In this document: positions 12,300 to 24,846 of the stretch, in pieces
Layout of the letters: each line of letters begins with the position of its first letter
How positions within the stretch are numbered: the stretch's first letter is position 1
NCBI RefSeq assembly: GCF_016545825.1
Contig: NC_052613.1
Location: 44,870,112-44,934,111, forward strand
DNA length: 64,000 bases
Origin: Eucalyptus grandis
Lineage: Eukaryota > Streptophyta > Magnoliopsida > Myrtales > Myrtaceae
Reading direction: 5' to 3'
Made by a program: the position numbers and the translations under genes
Notes under the pieces: model-generated
Seen by the model: only the letters and a program-made list of their open reading frames with translations
Databases searched by the model: none
What the model was told of the DNA's origin: nothing

Positions 12300-13555
12300 A
12301 AATGAAAGTTCACATTGAAGTTTTTTTCTTTTTCAAAAAAAAAAAAAAAAATCGAAACTATAAATGCTGATAGTAACTAGAAAGCACCTCCACTCCTTGG
12401 GAGTTTTCGAGTTGTGTTGGATACTCCAACACTCTCCGGCACACGATTAATAAATGTCAAAAATCTGACACATTGTCAACTCTCCCGACATGCGAATCCG
12501 AAATTCCTACGCACGATTTTGATACATACTAAATCGATTTTAAAAATTTTCAAGAAATGAGGGATCTAAATGTAAATATGTATAAAATATAAAAATAAGG
12601 GGAAAAATACTTCTTGTTATATTTGATTATGAAATGTGGATTTTTTGGACTTATTGTTAAAAATTAAATTTAATAGTGGAATGTGAATTGCTTATTTTTC
12701 TCCAAATTTTATGGATTATTAGAATGAAATGCAGTTGAATTTGTCAAATTGAAATAATGAATGATATTGACAAATAGTGGATCAATGTTTTTAATGTAAA
12801 TTAATTTAATTGAAATAATTAGATAAAAATATACATTTAATATATAACGTACCCCAATATGTCGGAATTTTCTTTTTATTTTTTTGAGAAATAATATATT
12901 GATGTGCCTTGTCGTATTGTGTCATGTTAGTGTTAGTACTACTTAAACGGTGCAAGTCCAAACATATTTTATGGGATGATTGAGTAAAAAGTCCTTGCTT
13001 CTCAATTGTTAGGGACATCATCATAGCCATGTTCCACCCTAGGGACCCCTAGAGACACCTTTTTAAATGTCCCTAGATCTTGTAGGACGAGGATGTCTTT
13101 TTCGCATTGTTCCTTTTTGGCATAGGGATGAAAGTCCAAAGGAGCACCCCGTAACGTTCCCTTGAAGTCTTTGGATCTCACAAATTGGAACGACACTAAC
13201 CAAGTTTCTCACAAATTTTCTATACAAGCCACTGGGATGTCCAAGACAAAAGCTGGGATGCCATTGATCAAACTTCTCACAAGTTTTCTTACAAAAGCTA
13301 CCAGCGACGATTTTACTACGTCTCCCAGAGCACTTGGATGGTGTTAACAGGGGCACCAAGTTTCGTGTGTGATGTCACGCGAGAAACAAATTCCTATCTC
13401 TATAAGTCACGTCCCCAGCTCCTAAATAAGGATGCCTAGTCAAGTTCTCTAGCCAAGCTTCTAGGGATGCTTCTCTTGAGTCCCCAGAGGAGCACAGGTG
13501 TTGAGGAGATTAATTAAAAAAAAAAAAAAAAAACAATTTTTTTTTTTTTTTTAAA
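12300..13555. other. Intergenic, AT-rich, no gene seen
   Basis: Very AT-rich to 13000. The stretch 13000-13500 is richer in 'ctaggga' and 'gtcccta' motifs, which could mark a decayed inverted-repeat element. Overlapping ORFs on both strands there look like chance. A/T homopolymers occupy 13516-13552. Confidence 0.45.
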
Positions 13556-13860
13556 TATATTACATTTATATCAATTTAATTTTAATTTTTTAATTTATTC
13601 ATAAACCCATTATATTTGTGCAAATTCAGTCTTGAATATTTCAATTGTTCCAATTTAATCACAAATTTTTTGATAATTTGTCAATTTAGTCTTAAATCTT
13701 TAGATGATTGCTAATTTAGTCATTTAAGTTAATTTGAGCAGAAATCGTTGATGTGACGGTGCATTAATCATCCTATGTGCTACAATTAGTACCGATGTAA
13801 ATAATTTGTTAAAATTTTCTAATTTTTTATCTTATTTTTTTTTTTTTCCTAATCCTAGGT
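13556..13860. mobile_element. Left half of a MITE-like element related to 47140-47970
   Basis: The run of 'caatttagtcttaaat'-type motifs and the following AT-rich block match the left end of the element in the first dioxygenase intron. No matching right end was found here, so this appears to be a truncated copy. Confidence 0.5.
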
Positions 13861-14783
13861 TGGTGAGGTCGCAAGGTGACGTCTTGGACCTCTTTCGAGT
13901 CCTTTTGAGTCGATCTCTTCCCGGGTCTTATGCAGATTGGGAGATCTAAGTGGAATGGGAATGTTGGAATCTCACGTATAGTTGTCAGAATGGATGCGCC
14001 GCTCTCCACCGTCGATAGACCTTTCTCCGTTAAGAAAAAGAGCGGTGTTAAGTTTTGACTGCTTCACACCCTTAATTTGCAGTTGGAAGTGTATACAGTG
14101 TTAAGCATGTTGGCACAGGATACCATGTGAATATTTCTCCACTTTTGAGGCAATGGATGAGTTCTTATTTGTCCGCATTTTGCATCTCTTGCACTATTGG
14201 GAGAATGTGATTTGATTAATTCAGAAGTAGATGACCAATTGATCCTAATCTTTTACTGAATTTCTAGAAACTGTCCTTTTAGCTCCACGCGTCACTCTGT
14301 TTCTTTGGCATAAAGTTTGACATAGTGGGTTCTATATTTCAAGCCATGGCAACGTAATACCTCTTTCTTTATCATCGAGGAGTCATAGATTATCATTTTG
14401 CTAATGCTAAGAACATACGCTACCAATTGTTTTAGTTAATGGCGTGCCAAGATTTTGCACATGTAGGGCCTGTCTCTTCATCAATCTTATTTGCAGAGGA
14501 TCATGTTTGTTTAAGAATAGTAGCTGAGCCTAAATAAAGTCTTAGTCATGCATTAATTCAACGCTAATACTGCCTGTCAGTTGAGAAAAAGATCTCTCAT
14601 CTGATCTCTCAGTCGAAAAAGTTGCTTTCGAGCAACTCAAAATGTGCATCTTCCTGAATTATTTTAAATCAGCCGTAGCGGTCAATCATGGAAGCTAAAA
14701 ACCTACCCAGATTACTCCAAATAAGAAGAAAGATGTACCCGAGGCTGAAGGCTGAGAGCTTGCTTCAGCTTCGGGTCATTTCT

Positions 14784-16060
14784 TCATCTGCTCTTGTGCG
14801 GGGATGTGATGTTCATGTGGTGCCTTTTTGCCATAGTCTTCGCCCGCCCTTTGGGAATAATTACTCTTCTACAGGAGAAGAACTAAGACCAACTCCACGG
14901 AATATGACGCCAAACTGACGCAAATGAAGACCGTCTTACGCCAATTCCAAACAATCCTCTTTAAGCAAGGGAGCTGAGATTGAGCTCAATTGACGCGGAG
15001 TACATCTCTAGGATGCCACCACCAGCTGGTTGTCAGCTCTTGCTTCCACGATCACCTTCAGGCAGGAAGTCAACTCCAGTGCATTGATGTGTTCGGTCAT
15101 ATGTATGTTGAGCACTTGTGACTCTGATTGGAGGCCGACAGTGTGAGGAGCGCAATTGAGAAAGGTCTCCGCGAAGCGTATGCGTTGGCTTTTGAAGGGC
15201 AGCATGGTCAGGTAGCTTGAACTTGCTGTGACTTCACCATTTGAAGAAAGAAATTCCACCCTCACCTTCAAAGTGGTTCGATAGAAATTCTAGCACTCTT
15301 AAGATATATCTCCAAAAACCCAAGTTATCTATGATTCATCCTGCATATCATCATGCCTCAGAATAAAACAGAATGCAAAAGAAAGATCATTTATAAACGT
15401 GATCTCTCAACAAGATATAATACCAGAAAGACACCAAGCCTTCGGTTGTGTTCAGACTCTGGCATAGAGAGTGAAATTGTGACCTTCAGTTCCTGTATAT
15501 GAGGAATGCCATTATTGCTCTTTGCAATGGTCGCCTCCGAATGATGAACAGCACGTTCACCTGAAGAGCCATTGATGCAGAAAGACCGCGTAAACAGCAC
15601 AAAGGCTACAAGGTTAGGTTTAGTGTAAACAAAATTCAGGGTCTCTGTTGTCTGAATTGGTTTGGTCACCCTAGTGTTTCATTGCAAAACCACCCATAAC
15701 AAACCCTGAGATTATTAATCCGAGAAGCATGAGGAAGACATAGATTGAGCAGCATAGGGCCCAAGAAAATCTCAACGCCGAATGCAGGTTTCTTTTACTG
15801 TCACTCAGCCACTTTGATATCAGAAATGTGACTCCTGCTATTGTTACTTTGCATATCTTCAGTAATTTTTTCTTGAGGGATGCCTGGATGTGATCCAGCG
15901 TTTGAAGTGTAAACAGCAAAAACATGAAGGGAGTAGTATGAAAACCAGATTGGAAACGCCAAAAATCTAGTCATAAGTCTCATTTGCAATGCGGCAAACT
16001 TAATGATCAGAACTGCCAAGAAAATTATAGTGTTATGGAGCAATTCAGCATTACCTACTG
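14784..16060 (-). pseudogene. Seipin pseudogene
   Basis: Seipin is an ER membrane protein that organises lipid-droplet budding. The pieces run in the right order. N-terminal membrane region (16043-15801): IFLAVLIIKFAALQMRLMTR, then FPIWFSYY. Second hydrophobic segment (15925-15671): CCSIYVFLMLLGLIISGFVM. Conserved lumenal part (15669-15391): ETLNFVYTK, then ELKVTISLSMPESEHNRRLG; then 15271-15008: VRVEFLSSNGE, FKSQRIRF and CLKVIVEARAD. The tail (15000-14784) reads LKRIVWNWRKTVFICV and later VIIPKGRAKTMAK. The frame changes about 15915, after GGFAMKH at about 15675 (TAG), near SSLA at about 14960 and after VLVLLL at about 14895. That many shifts points to a dead copy. The N-terminal start was not located, and the gene may extend toward 16.6 kb. 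Confidence 0.8.
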
Positions 16061-17538
16061 ATCGAGCATCCTCTGTATTTTACACTTGAGGGTGCCACTT
16101 ATATTTGGTCGTTCTTCCATTTATTTGATTTAAATCTCTCCTTCAATATGGTTTAACTTGTGCCTCAGCATTTGCATTTATAGTGAAGCCTGCTTCATCT
16201 TTTGCACTCTAAACTGCATTTTCTGTTGCTTGCTCATGACCATTCACACCAAAATTAAGGGGTTGAACTTCACATTTTCCCCAGAAAGATCTCAGCGGAC
16301 CACATTAGATGAGCCGAATTTCTGAGATTTCCAATCCTTCATTATCCTGTCAGCCCCATCCATTGCAAATTTGTGTAGGGAGTTCTTAATCAAGTGAGGT
16401 TGAAGTTTGTATCTTTGGCTCATTTCTGCAAGAAGCATCAAAACAACCATTCTGGGAAGCTTCAGATTTATCCATTGCAGAATTACTTATCACTCTTCAA
16501 TGATTGGAAGCGTTAAGGGTGCTCGCTAGGCCGTGGCAGTGGCAGTTGGAGAAATTCTTTTGGAAAGTGAAAAGATCAGATTGTTTCTGTCTTCATTTGG
16601 TCCATGAACCATTAAGATAGGTTCCACAATAATTTGCCTAGATCATGAACTTGGTGTTATCTTTTCACCCAGAAAGGTTCACGATAAGCTGTTGCCTTAC
16701 AATTACGATTCTGCTTTTCCTTCTCACTGTCCAACCTAAAGGCATGTGGATTTAGTGAACAGTAGCCGTCTGATTTATACTAGGCACACGTTCTCATGGC
16801 TTTTTACTATATTATTTTTTCTGCTTCTCCGTGACCTTGATGGGCTTCACCTACATACATCCATGAACTTTTTCCATCCTAAACCGTACTGCAACCCCAT
16901 GGAATCATAGTAATGAGAAGAAAATGGCCTCATCAATGTTTTGTTCATTTCCTGAGCTTCATCAAAAATGTGAAAATTTAGGGATTTTGAGTTTTCAATA
17001 AGTCACCGATTAAAATGAGTTGAAGATTACATGAAGTCATGCTAATGACTTTTTTTTTTAAGAGGTCAACTTCTATTAGTGTACTTTTGTTGGGAGTACA
17101 CCATAGACAATGCCTAAAATCAATAAATCTACAATTTCCTAACTGTGAGCTTAGCAACTAGACATTTTTGAAACTTTGTTCGAGATCTTAGGTGCTTTTA
17201 TCGTATCAAATCAATGTAAAACGATAAAGGGAACAAAGCGCTCTCATGTTGGATTTTTCGTGGACAAAAAATGGTGAATTTATGATGCACATACTAAACC
17301 AAAAAATTCAAAGTAGGGAAAATTCAAACAATTGAGAGTTACCCAGATGAAGCCAGACATTGTGCCTAAAGGCCAGCACAGGATCTATACTCGTGCGAGG
17401 GCTTGGACGGACAACAACGTGGTTGTACAACATCCTTCAGCCATATTCTTATCCCCTATATTTCCGCCATCTAATTCCTTTACACTATTGGATAGAATAA
17501 ATGATTAACAGATAATAATTACTGAACGAATCTGAGTC
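16061..17538. other. Seipin upstream remnant and intergenic DNA
   Basis: 16060-16600 may hold degraded N-terminal seipin sequence, since fragments resembling that part are hinted at but not continuous. 16600-17538 shows no gene and would be the 3' flank of the receptor kinase. Confidence 0.4.
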
Positions 17539-19167
17539 CTAAGAAGCTGAGAGAAGCGTGATCTCTGAAGAATGGCTTTCGTCCTTACTAGTGAAATAAG
17601 CTGAAGAGTCAATCCCTGGACCTTGTATGGACATGCTTCCCGGCACCTGGTCATTGTCCTCAGAGAATGTCGAGACATTTGTTTGACTATCATTAGCTAG
17701 ACTCTCGAAGGCTCTGAACCTAGGATCTGGATTTGTTGCGGTGCACTTGATTATGGGTGCTGGCAACGCGCTTTTACCTTCGAGCATGCTCACCACAGAT
17801 GACATTGGTGGCCTAAGAGTTGGTGTAGGATTGGTGCATAGAAGTGCCAGGTTGAGTATTCTCATTGCCTCTTCCTCGGAGTAATATGAGCCAAGACGTG
17901 GATCCATGAGTTCAAGAACGTGCCCTTGCTCTTGCAACCCATGGGCCTTTCATCATGTACAAAAAGAAATAGAAGATTAGTCGGTTATCATGCTTTTAGA
18001 AACAGAAAACAGATTTAGGAACAATCAAGATGGAATCCCATCATGTTCATGCATTTATGTTCTCCACCGATGAGCCTGCTCATGCATACGTATCAACGTT
18101 CTAAGCTTCTAACCCATCTTTTCTTTTTCCTTAGGAGAAGTCCTTCAAAGAAATTATTCCTTCATATATTTATTTACTCTGATCGAATTTGTTCCCAATA
18201 GCTTGTTCCATCATTTAGTTATGAAGTCACATGCCATCATTCTACTTGCAAGTCCCAAAAGCAAACCAGCAGAAAGTAGAGAAATAGAGCTTCAAGTCCA
18301 GCGAAAGCTTGGCTGCATAATTTCTATAAGACTTAAAGTCGCCATACGTTACCCAATCAAGGAGATAAACAGACTCTTCCTTCAACCTATAATTTGTGTT
18401 GCTCTTTCCGCTGACAATTTCCAAAGCGACAACTCCAAAGCTGTAAACATCGGCTTTGTCTGTCAAGTGGCCCCTCATAGCATATTCAGGAGCCATATAA
18501 CCTCTGAGGCAAGACAAAATAGGAATGGTGAGTATGGCCATAAAAAGAGGACATTCAGGTAAAACATTACAGATATGTAGCAATCAAAAGCTCATTAAAT
18601 AAAGTTAATTAAAATAAGAGAATTAACCAAAATAACAAAAGACTTACATTGTTCCAGCTATCCTTGTGCTGATGTGCGTATTGTCTTCTTCATTGAGTTT
18701 GGCCAAACCAAAATCTGAGATCTTGGCATTTAGTTCCTTATCAAGCAGCACATTTGCCGCTTTTATGTCCCTATGAACAATTTTCAACCTAGATTCCTCA
18801 TGAAGGTAAGCCAATCCCCTAGCTATTCCCAAACATATTTTCTTTCTAGTGGCCCAGTCCAACTCAATCTGTTGATCATCTCGTCCTGGGAAGAGAGAGG
18901 GTTTAGTTGAATGCCATTAATAGGATAGTAGTTATCTTAGGGAAAGCATCCTTTACCAAAAAGTGCTCGGGCAAGACTATTATTCTCCAAATATTCATAA
19001 ACTAGTAACAATTGATTTCCTTCAATACAGCAGCCGTAAAGCTTTACGAGATTTGGGTGCTGGAGAGCGGATATCATGCCTATCTCATTGAGAAATTCAC
19101 GATTGCCTTGCTTTGATCTAGAAGAAAGTTGCTTCACGGCAATTATAGTTCCATTCGATAGTGTTCC
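17539..19167 (-). CDS. RLK exons 20-23: kinase core and C-terminal tail
   Basis: Exon 20 (18957-19167) has the catalytic Lys context [12 protein letters not shown] and [20 protein letters not shown]. Exon 21 (18648-18885) has the catalytic loop [14 protein letters not shown] and [10 protein letters not shown]. Exon 22 (18353-18503, 151 bp) has [20 protein letters not shown] and [15 protein letters not shown]. Exon 23 (17539-17946) gives the last helices ([20 protein letters not shown]) and a Ser-rich tail ending in TLLSAS. It is an RD-type kinase with all key residues present. The donors are GTAAAG, GTAAGT and GTAACG; the acceptors are canonical. Confidence 0.9.
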
Positions 19168-19338
19168 CTGAGATTAATCATATGAATTTGAGACTTATAA
19201 CTAATCACATCTTATTCATCACAAAAAATGGTTAGCTTGACAAGATCTGGATTGGGAAGTCTAAAACAAAGACATACTTTATATATCAGACACTTCACAT
19301 TGAATGGAGAATAAAGTTATGAAGATATTGCGAATCAC

Positions 19339-19903
19339 CTTGTAAACTGGGCCAAACCCTCCTTCACCTATCTTATTCACAGTGTCAAAGTTGCTCGTAG
19401 CATCTTTGATTTGCCTTAAAGTGAAATGGCCGATTTGGATATCTAGCCCATGTAATTCTAAAAAATAAAATAAAAATTATGGCATATAATAGGAATGCGA
19501 TAATAATAATTGAAAGAAAAACATAGTTCTACAACAGACACTCAATCGAGGAGGAATTTACCTATATGGTCATGCCTCATAGACATGCAATCCTAGTTAA
19601 ATGAAAAAAAAAGGGCAACTTTTGTGGTCACAATTTACTTATAAGAATTCCACAAAAAGTACAAAGAAAGCAGATAAATACAGTCTTGAATTAAGCATCA
19701 TACTCGTGTGATGAATCAATAAGTGATAGATTCCCGCATGAGCAAACAAGTCAGTATGACCTCACCTGGATCTTCAACGTCTCTACAATCTAAGAATCCT
19801 CTTAGCCAAAGGACCAGTATTATCAATACAAGAAGAACCACCGAAGCTACTACAATTCCGGTGATTGCTCCAGCTGATAGTCCAGTGCCTCCAAAATCTT
19901 GGT
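19339..19903 (-). CDS. RLK exons 18-19: transmembrane helix and start of kinase
   Basis: Exon 18 (19766-19903) encodes a Gly-rich stalk, then the membrane helix GAITGIVVASVVLLVLIILV and a basic stop-transfer (WLRGF). Exon 19 (19339-19457) encodes ELHGLDIQIGHFTLRQIKDA then NKIGEGGFGPVYK, the juxtamembrane region and the glycine-rich ATP loop. Splice phases fit. Confidence 0.85.
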
Positions 19904-19999
19904 CTAAGAGTAGGAAAAAAATGATAGATTTATATGTGAATGCTTCAATGACCACATGAGGAAAGAATAATAGAGATATGTACATCAATGTTGACTTAC

Positions 20000-20196
20000 T
20001 CTGTGTCACTGCAATGCCGCAAATAAGTGGTCCATAGACACCTCTATTAGGAATGGCTGTGGTTCCCTTCCCTGACCAATATAAATGAATCTCCAAAGTA
20101 CTGCCAGTAACGTAAATATCATTGAAGTCCTTATCGATTCCCATCCAACACCTCCGCTTCCTCCGCAATATTAAAATCTTCCAACACTTGATTGCC
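20000..20196 (-). pseudogene. RLK exon 17: end of malectin region, two bases short
   Basis: The acceptor TTGCAG|GGC opens GNQVLEDFNIAEEA; the exon then runs out of frame and resumes as DKDFNDIYVTGSTLEIHLYW then GVYGPLICGIAVTQ. Its length is 197 bp, while phase on both sides demands a length of 1 modulo 3. Comparison with the family pattern EEAGGVGWEIDKDF suggests one missing G and one missing A between about 20130 and 20165. Translation would stop at a TAA soon after. Base-calling error in short G and A runs is the main alternative. Confidence 0.75.
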
Positions 20197-20381
20197 CTGC
20201 AAAATTAACAAGAATTTCGGTAAGAAAAGATCCTGCTCTTGTCGGACTGTTGTGTGCAGCCCTGTCACACACCAAGTCATAATAACAATTTCCTAAGTCA
20301 AATACCTTAACAGAAGACGATAATTCGACAAAATAGATGAAATTAAAATAATAATGAGCTGTCAAATTCCACTTCACTTAC

Positions 20382-20782
20382 TTGTATCGATACATCGAAT
20401 ATACGTTTCCCGAGGCTGTTATATGTTTCGTCATCGGAAAATTGAAGTTCAGCAAAATGGAGCCGCACTTTGTAACGTCCTTTCATCATGCAAAGGCCAT
20501 AGTATCTGATCGACCAAGGGGAAAGGCGAGCCGTTTGGTACAACCCTGAGCCATTCACATTCATAATATAGGGGTATTCTGCTGTGTAACCTGCATGATC
20601 ATTTCCCATATAAACCCCTGTGGTGCTGGAAGCCCACTGTTCTGGCCAAAAAGAAGAAGAAGAGGAGAAAAATGATGGCCCGTTCAGACTGGTGTCTTCT
20701 TCATATTGATTCCCGTCAATAGTCGTTTTGTTTCCTCCACAATTGATAAACAAGGAAGAGTCTGCATAGGTCGTCGGATGAT
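20382..20782 (-). CDS. RLK exon 16: malectin-like domain, acceptor not canonical
   Basis: A 401-bp open exon encodes SSLFINCGGNKTTIDGNQYE and continues through GVYMGNDHAGYTAEYPYIMN and YKVRLHFAELQFSDDETYNS to GKRIFDVSIQ, the malectin fold typical of LRR-VIII kinases. It ends at CAA|GTAAGT. The phase requires the exon to begin at 20782, where the two preceding bases on the minus strand (20784-20783) read AT and not AG. No AG in the right phase lies close by. A transposon remnant starts about 70 bp upstream of this exon. Either the acceptor is mutated, or a distant or cryptic site is used. Confidence 0.7.
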
Positions 20783-20849
20783 ATTGCATAAGACATGATA
20801 GGGGCCAAAAGTAGCTCGACAGTTTATGCTCAACAATAATTCGAAGGGA

Positions 20850-21320
20850 GACGTTGCCAGCAAATGGCAAGGCCTTGCCATCGTAGGCAAGCTTGCCCTC
20901 ACCCTCGCAACACTGGGCAAGGTCTCACCCAATCATGGCAAGGCTCGCCCTCGCCCAAATCTAGCAAGGGCGGGCCTCGTTGATGTAGTGCTAGGCGAGC
21001 TTGCTATCACTAGATCTAGGTGAGGGTGAGCTCACGGCCGTAGCCTCTAGCCAATTTGGTGATCGGCTAGAAGAAGAACAAGAAGAAAGGAAATAAAAAA
21101 TTAATAAAAAATTGCTAAAAAATAAAATATTATTAAAATTTTGCCACGACAACATCGTCCGGACGCTAGCATCCACGTCAGTGCCACCAACCAAATTTGA
21201 CCGGATGAACTGAATTAACATAATTGCAAAAGGTATATGAATGAACTGGTAAAAAAAAAATATTTATGATTGAATTGAAAAAATTACAATAAATTTATGA
21301 CTATTTTGATAATTTTCCCA
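20850..21320. mobile_element. Truncated MITE-like element in the RLK intron before the malectin exon
   Basis: A GC-rich core with 'ggcaaggc' and 'gcgagc' motifs (20870-21060) is followed by an AT-rich block and a right end resembling 'aattgcaaaaggt...gataattttccca'. The right end matches the family seen at 54073/60746. The left inverted end is missing, and the truncation lies about 70 bp from the malectin exon. Confidence 0.6.
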
Positions 21321-21344
21321 CAATTCAAGAATTGTAAAACTCAC

Positions 21345-24300
21345 ATTGTGCCTTCCCGCTGCAAGGTAGATCCTTCTCCAAGCACCAAAGCCTAAAGGGA
21401 TAAACCAGAAAGATTGTCGGCAATAAAATTTTCACATGCAAACAATTGGAATAGCTCTTAGTCAAAGAGACTTACGATTTATTTTGGTGAGACGTATAGC
21501 TAGAAACCAAATTACTGGAAAGTGACTCAATGTGTTAGATTATAACTCCAGAAATGTGCGGATGAGACAAAACTATAAAATTTCTGTCTTAAGAGAGAAT
21601 GTGCATTGACTCACACTGGTGATGCCTGACAATTGACTGGAGAAGAATCGGTGAAATTGTTGTAAGATAAGTCGCTGCAGTTACATACCTTGACCGAGTT
21701 AGTGCGCATATTCATCTGGTAAATAATGATAGTCCAACATTGGAGAGTGATATATCATATGGGAACTCATGAGTCTCATACTAGGAATTATGAGTTAAAT
21801 CCTGCAATCTATGTCAAAAGTATGGAAAAGTAAGAACGAAAAACTGGAAATTTTCATAGGAGACTAACAAATATCGTTTGCTGCTTGTTACCCAAGTGGG
21901 TACTGCTCCACTAAGGGAGTTGTTTGTCAGGAACCTACATTCACAAATAAAAGTTATGTACTTGTCCAAAGAATTGTTTGGAATTCAACTATACGAGGAG
22001 TATATGATATCAACGAGGAAGGAAAATCAACTACAAATTTGCTGAGACATTAGGAGTGGTCAAGAAAATTTGTAATTACATGTAATCTAGAGCAGCTCCC
22101 ATCTTGTCAGGAACTTGACCAGTCAATTTGTTGACGCTCAAGTCTCTACCAAAGATGGAAAAAAGGAGAAGAATCAGATAGTTTTCTCAAGAAAACTTGC
22201 AGAAGTTCATGTAATTTGATCTTCAGTTTGAGGCCTTTCTCATTCGTGAAACAAATCTCTTCTCAAAAAACGCAATTCTCTACTGGGACAAGTCCAAAAA
22301 TGTGTTGGTGCGTAATAACCGGTCCACCGGACTTCAGAATGAACAGAAAATGTATCTTACGATCAAAAGAATAAGAACAGCAGGATTGTCCTAACTTAAC
22401 CCTAATCTAACTGTGTCAGAGTAGAAGCTGAACCATCGTCGTCTATTAGCTAAGGGCTAAAGAAGAAGAAGAAATGGGAGGGTGCGTAATCGGCACGAGC
22501 CTTCGTCATCTTCTTCGCCGACCGTGTTTGCAGGGACAGCGCAACCGTGACCCATCTCAAGGTCATCCATCTTCATCATCTTCTTCGCTGACCACGGGCG
22601 ATAGCCATGGGCAAGGCCACCTTTGCCAATGGCTGGCTAGGCCATGGCAAGACTAGCCTCTCCCAGTGGCCATGAGCTCCGACGACCCACGCCCAGTACC
22701 ACCTCGCCTAGATTAAAGAGAGATGCAAGCCCTAATTTGTGATTCAGAAACAAACAAAAGAAAGACCATGCGAGTGGTGAACAAAAATGGCTGCGTCGAA
22801 CTCTCATTTATTTTTAAGAATTCCACATCGGAATGGAAAAATAAGTAAAAAATCCACGTATGACGATTTGTCTGAAATGACACTCAAATGAACAATTTTA
22901 CTCTTATATGGTACTTAAGTGAGCGAAAAAAAAATTATAGCCCTAAAGTAAGTGTCATAACTTTTGTATGAAGAAATGAATTATCCACCCCATTGTAGAA
23001 AACTTACAATATTATCAAATGTGTCCATTCCCCAATGTAATGTGGAATTGAGCCAGTAAGCAAGCAATTTCTTATAATCCTAAGATGTGAAAAAAAAAAA
23101 AAAAAAAACAATAGTTAGTGGAAATTTAGCTATACTAAAAAGATACAAAAAAGAAAAACAAATTAAATATTCATTATATTTAGCTCACAAAGTCCTCATC
23201 ATATTCATGCGCTGCAAATCAGGAAAATTCGAGCTTGGACCTTTCAAATCAGATATTCTCCTGGACGCATATAAAACGACTCCATCACTTAACATTGACA
23301 TTCATTCTACCTTTTTGTGCCAAAACACAATCTTACAAGATTATAAGAGATAAAGAACAATTGCACGGGATCAAATGCTTACAACTGCGTCAAGTTTGTC
23401 AACAAAGATATGCTTGAAGGGATAGGTCCCTCCATAGATGTGCCTTGCATGTCCCTGAAAACTTAATGTCGTAATGTAAGAATGAATTTTGACTCTCTCA
23501 TAAATCATATAAATAATTTTTTGCCTTAATTGAGAAGGATTGAGATACGCACAATCTTGTAATTTTGGTCCAATTGCCAATAAAATCAGGTATCTTGCCC
23601 GATAATGTGCTTCCATCTATACGACTGCAAGTGGCCTATAAATCAAAATCGCTCATAGGAAATTCATTTTTGAGAAATAAAATGAATATTATGATGCCAC
23701 TTACAAATCTTCTAAGTTCTTCAAATTGCTAAAGGATACAGGTATCGTTCCCGTGAAATTATTAGCAGACAAAAGGCTACAAAGGAAAAAAAATTCCAAG
23801 AATTAGGAACGCTAAGTATCAAGTCTCAATGTATAGAACATTCAACAAAGTATGTTTTTCCCTAAACAAAGAAAAACTTCTTTCCAATTTAAGCAAGAAG
23901 ATTAAAGTCAGATCTCACAATCAAGAGAGCTCACAAATATAAAGAAAGGATTTCTGAAACATGTTATCCAAGCAAAGGTGTGCCACTTAAAATACTCCAA
24001 TTTACTTACAGTCTCTTTAAGTGGCTCAAGTTTCCAATGTTTGGCTCAAGAGCACCTTCAAGGAAATTGTCCTCTAATACACTAGCATAACCATAAATTT
24101 ATCACTATCAAGTCTAACACATTCTCAATACAAAGGTATATGATTTATAGTAAGTCTTACAGCTCTTCCAACGTGCTAATGTTGCCGATTTCCTTGGGAA
24201 TACCACTTATGCGATTTCCAATTGCTGACCTAAAGTACCAAATTGAAAACAAAATTATGCTACTTTTTTTTTAAAAAAAACTCCTAATTACATTGTGATG

Positions 24301-24756
24301 ATAATATCCGATGTATGATAGAATTAACTTACAGAATGGTAAGTGGTATCTGAGTAAGACTTGTGGGGAGCGATCCACTAATGTAGTTATGAAAGAGGTC
24401 TCTGCTTACAAAGAACACTCACTTTAGTACTTCTACAATTCTCAAGCAATAGTTTGCTTTAGTTTCCCGCAGTTGCTACATTTCTAAGATATATACATTC
24501 TTGAGAAAAATATTGTCAATAATAAGATAAAGGTGGAAGCATAATAGTCTTCACCCAACTCATAGCATGCTTTCTTGTGATTACCCCATGAAAATAAAGA
24601 ACCATGGCCCATTAGTCACATTCAATTTCTTTGGCCTAATTACCTTCCATATAAGAAGATATCATGCGGTCAAGTCTAACTTACATTTCCGTTAGGTAAG
24701 TGAGGCTGCCAAATTCATCGGGAAAACTCCCTGTCAAATTAAGTCCCCTCAGCTGG
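21345..24756 (-). CDS. RLK exons 3-15: leucine-rich repeats and linker
   Basis: Exons: 24685-24756, 24333-24401, 24161-24229, 24010-24081, 23705-23776, 23553-23624, 23383-23454, 23189-23260, 23008-23079, 22080-22145, 21869-21934, 21615-21674 and 21345-21391. Most are 66-72 bp and phase 2-2, so each encodes about one LRR. Examples are QLRGLNLTGSFPDEFG, ISGIPKEIGN, FLEGALEPNIGNLSHLKRL, MEGPIPSSISLLTNL and KLTGQVPDKMG. The linker exons carry DLSYNNFTDSS, a Cys, and WCLEKDLPCSGKAQ before the malectin domain. All donors and acceptors are GT and AG, and no stop is present. The introns at 22146-23007 and 20783-21344 are enlarged by inserted repeats. Confidence 0.8.
22390..22740. mobile_element. GC-core insertion in the RLK intron between exons 11 and 12
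   Basis: A GC-rich stretch with 'gcaaggccacctttgccaat'-type motifs interrupts an otherwise AT-rich intron. It resembles the cores of other elements in the window, but clear inverted ends were not resolved. Confidence 0.4.
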
Positions 24757-24846
24757 CTGCAGCACGAAGAATAGCCAAGTTGCAAATTGATGTACATGAA
24801 AGAAGGATACATGAAGAAACAAAAATAATTGTCGAATCTTCCATAC

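Noticed and set aside
18203..18562. Plus-strand 119-codon ORF
   Set aside because: It is the antisense shadow of a kinase exon of the receptor gene.
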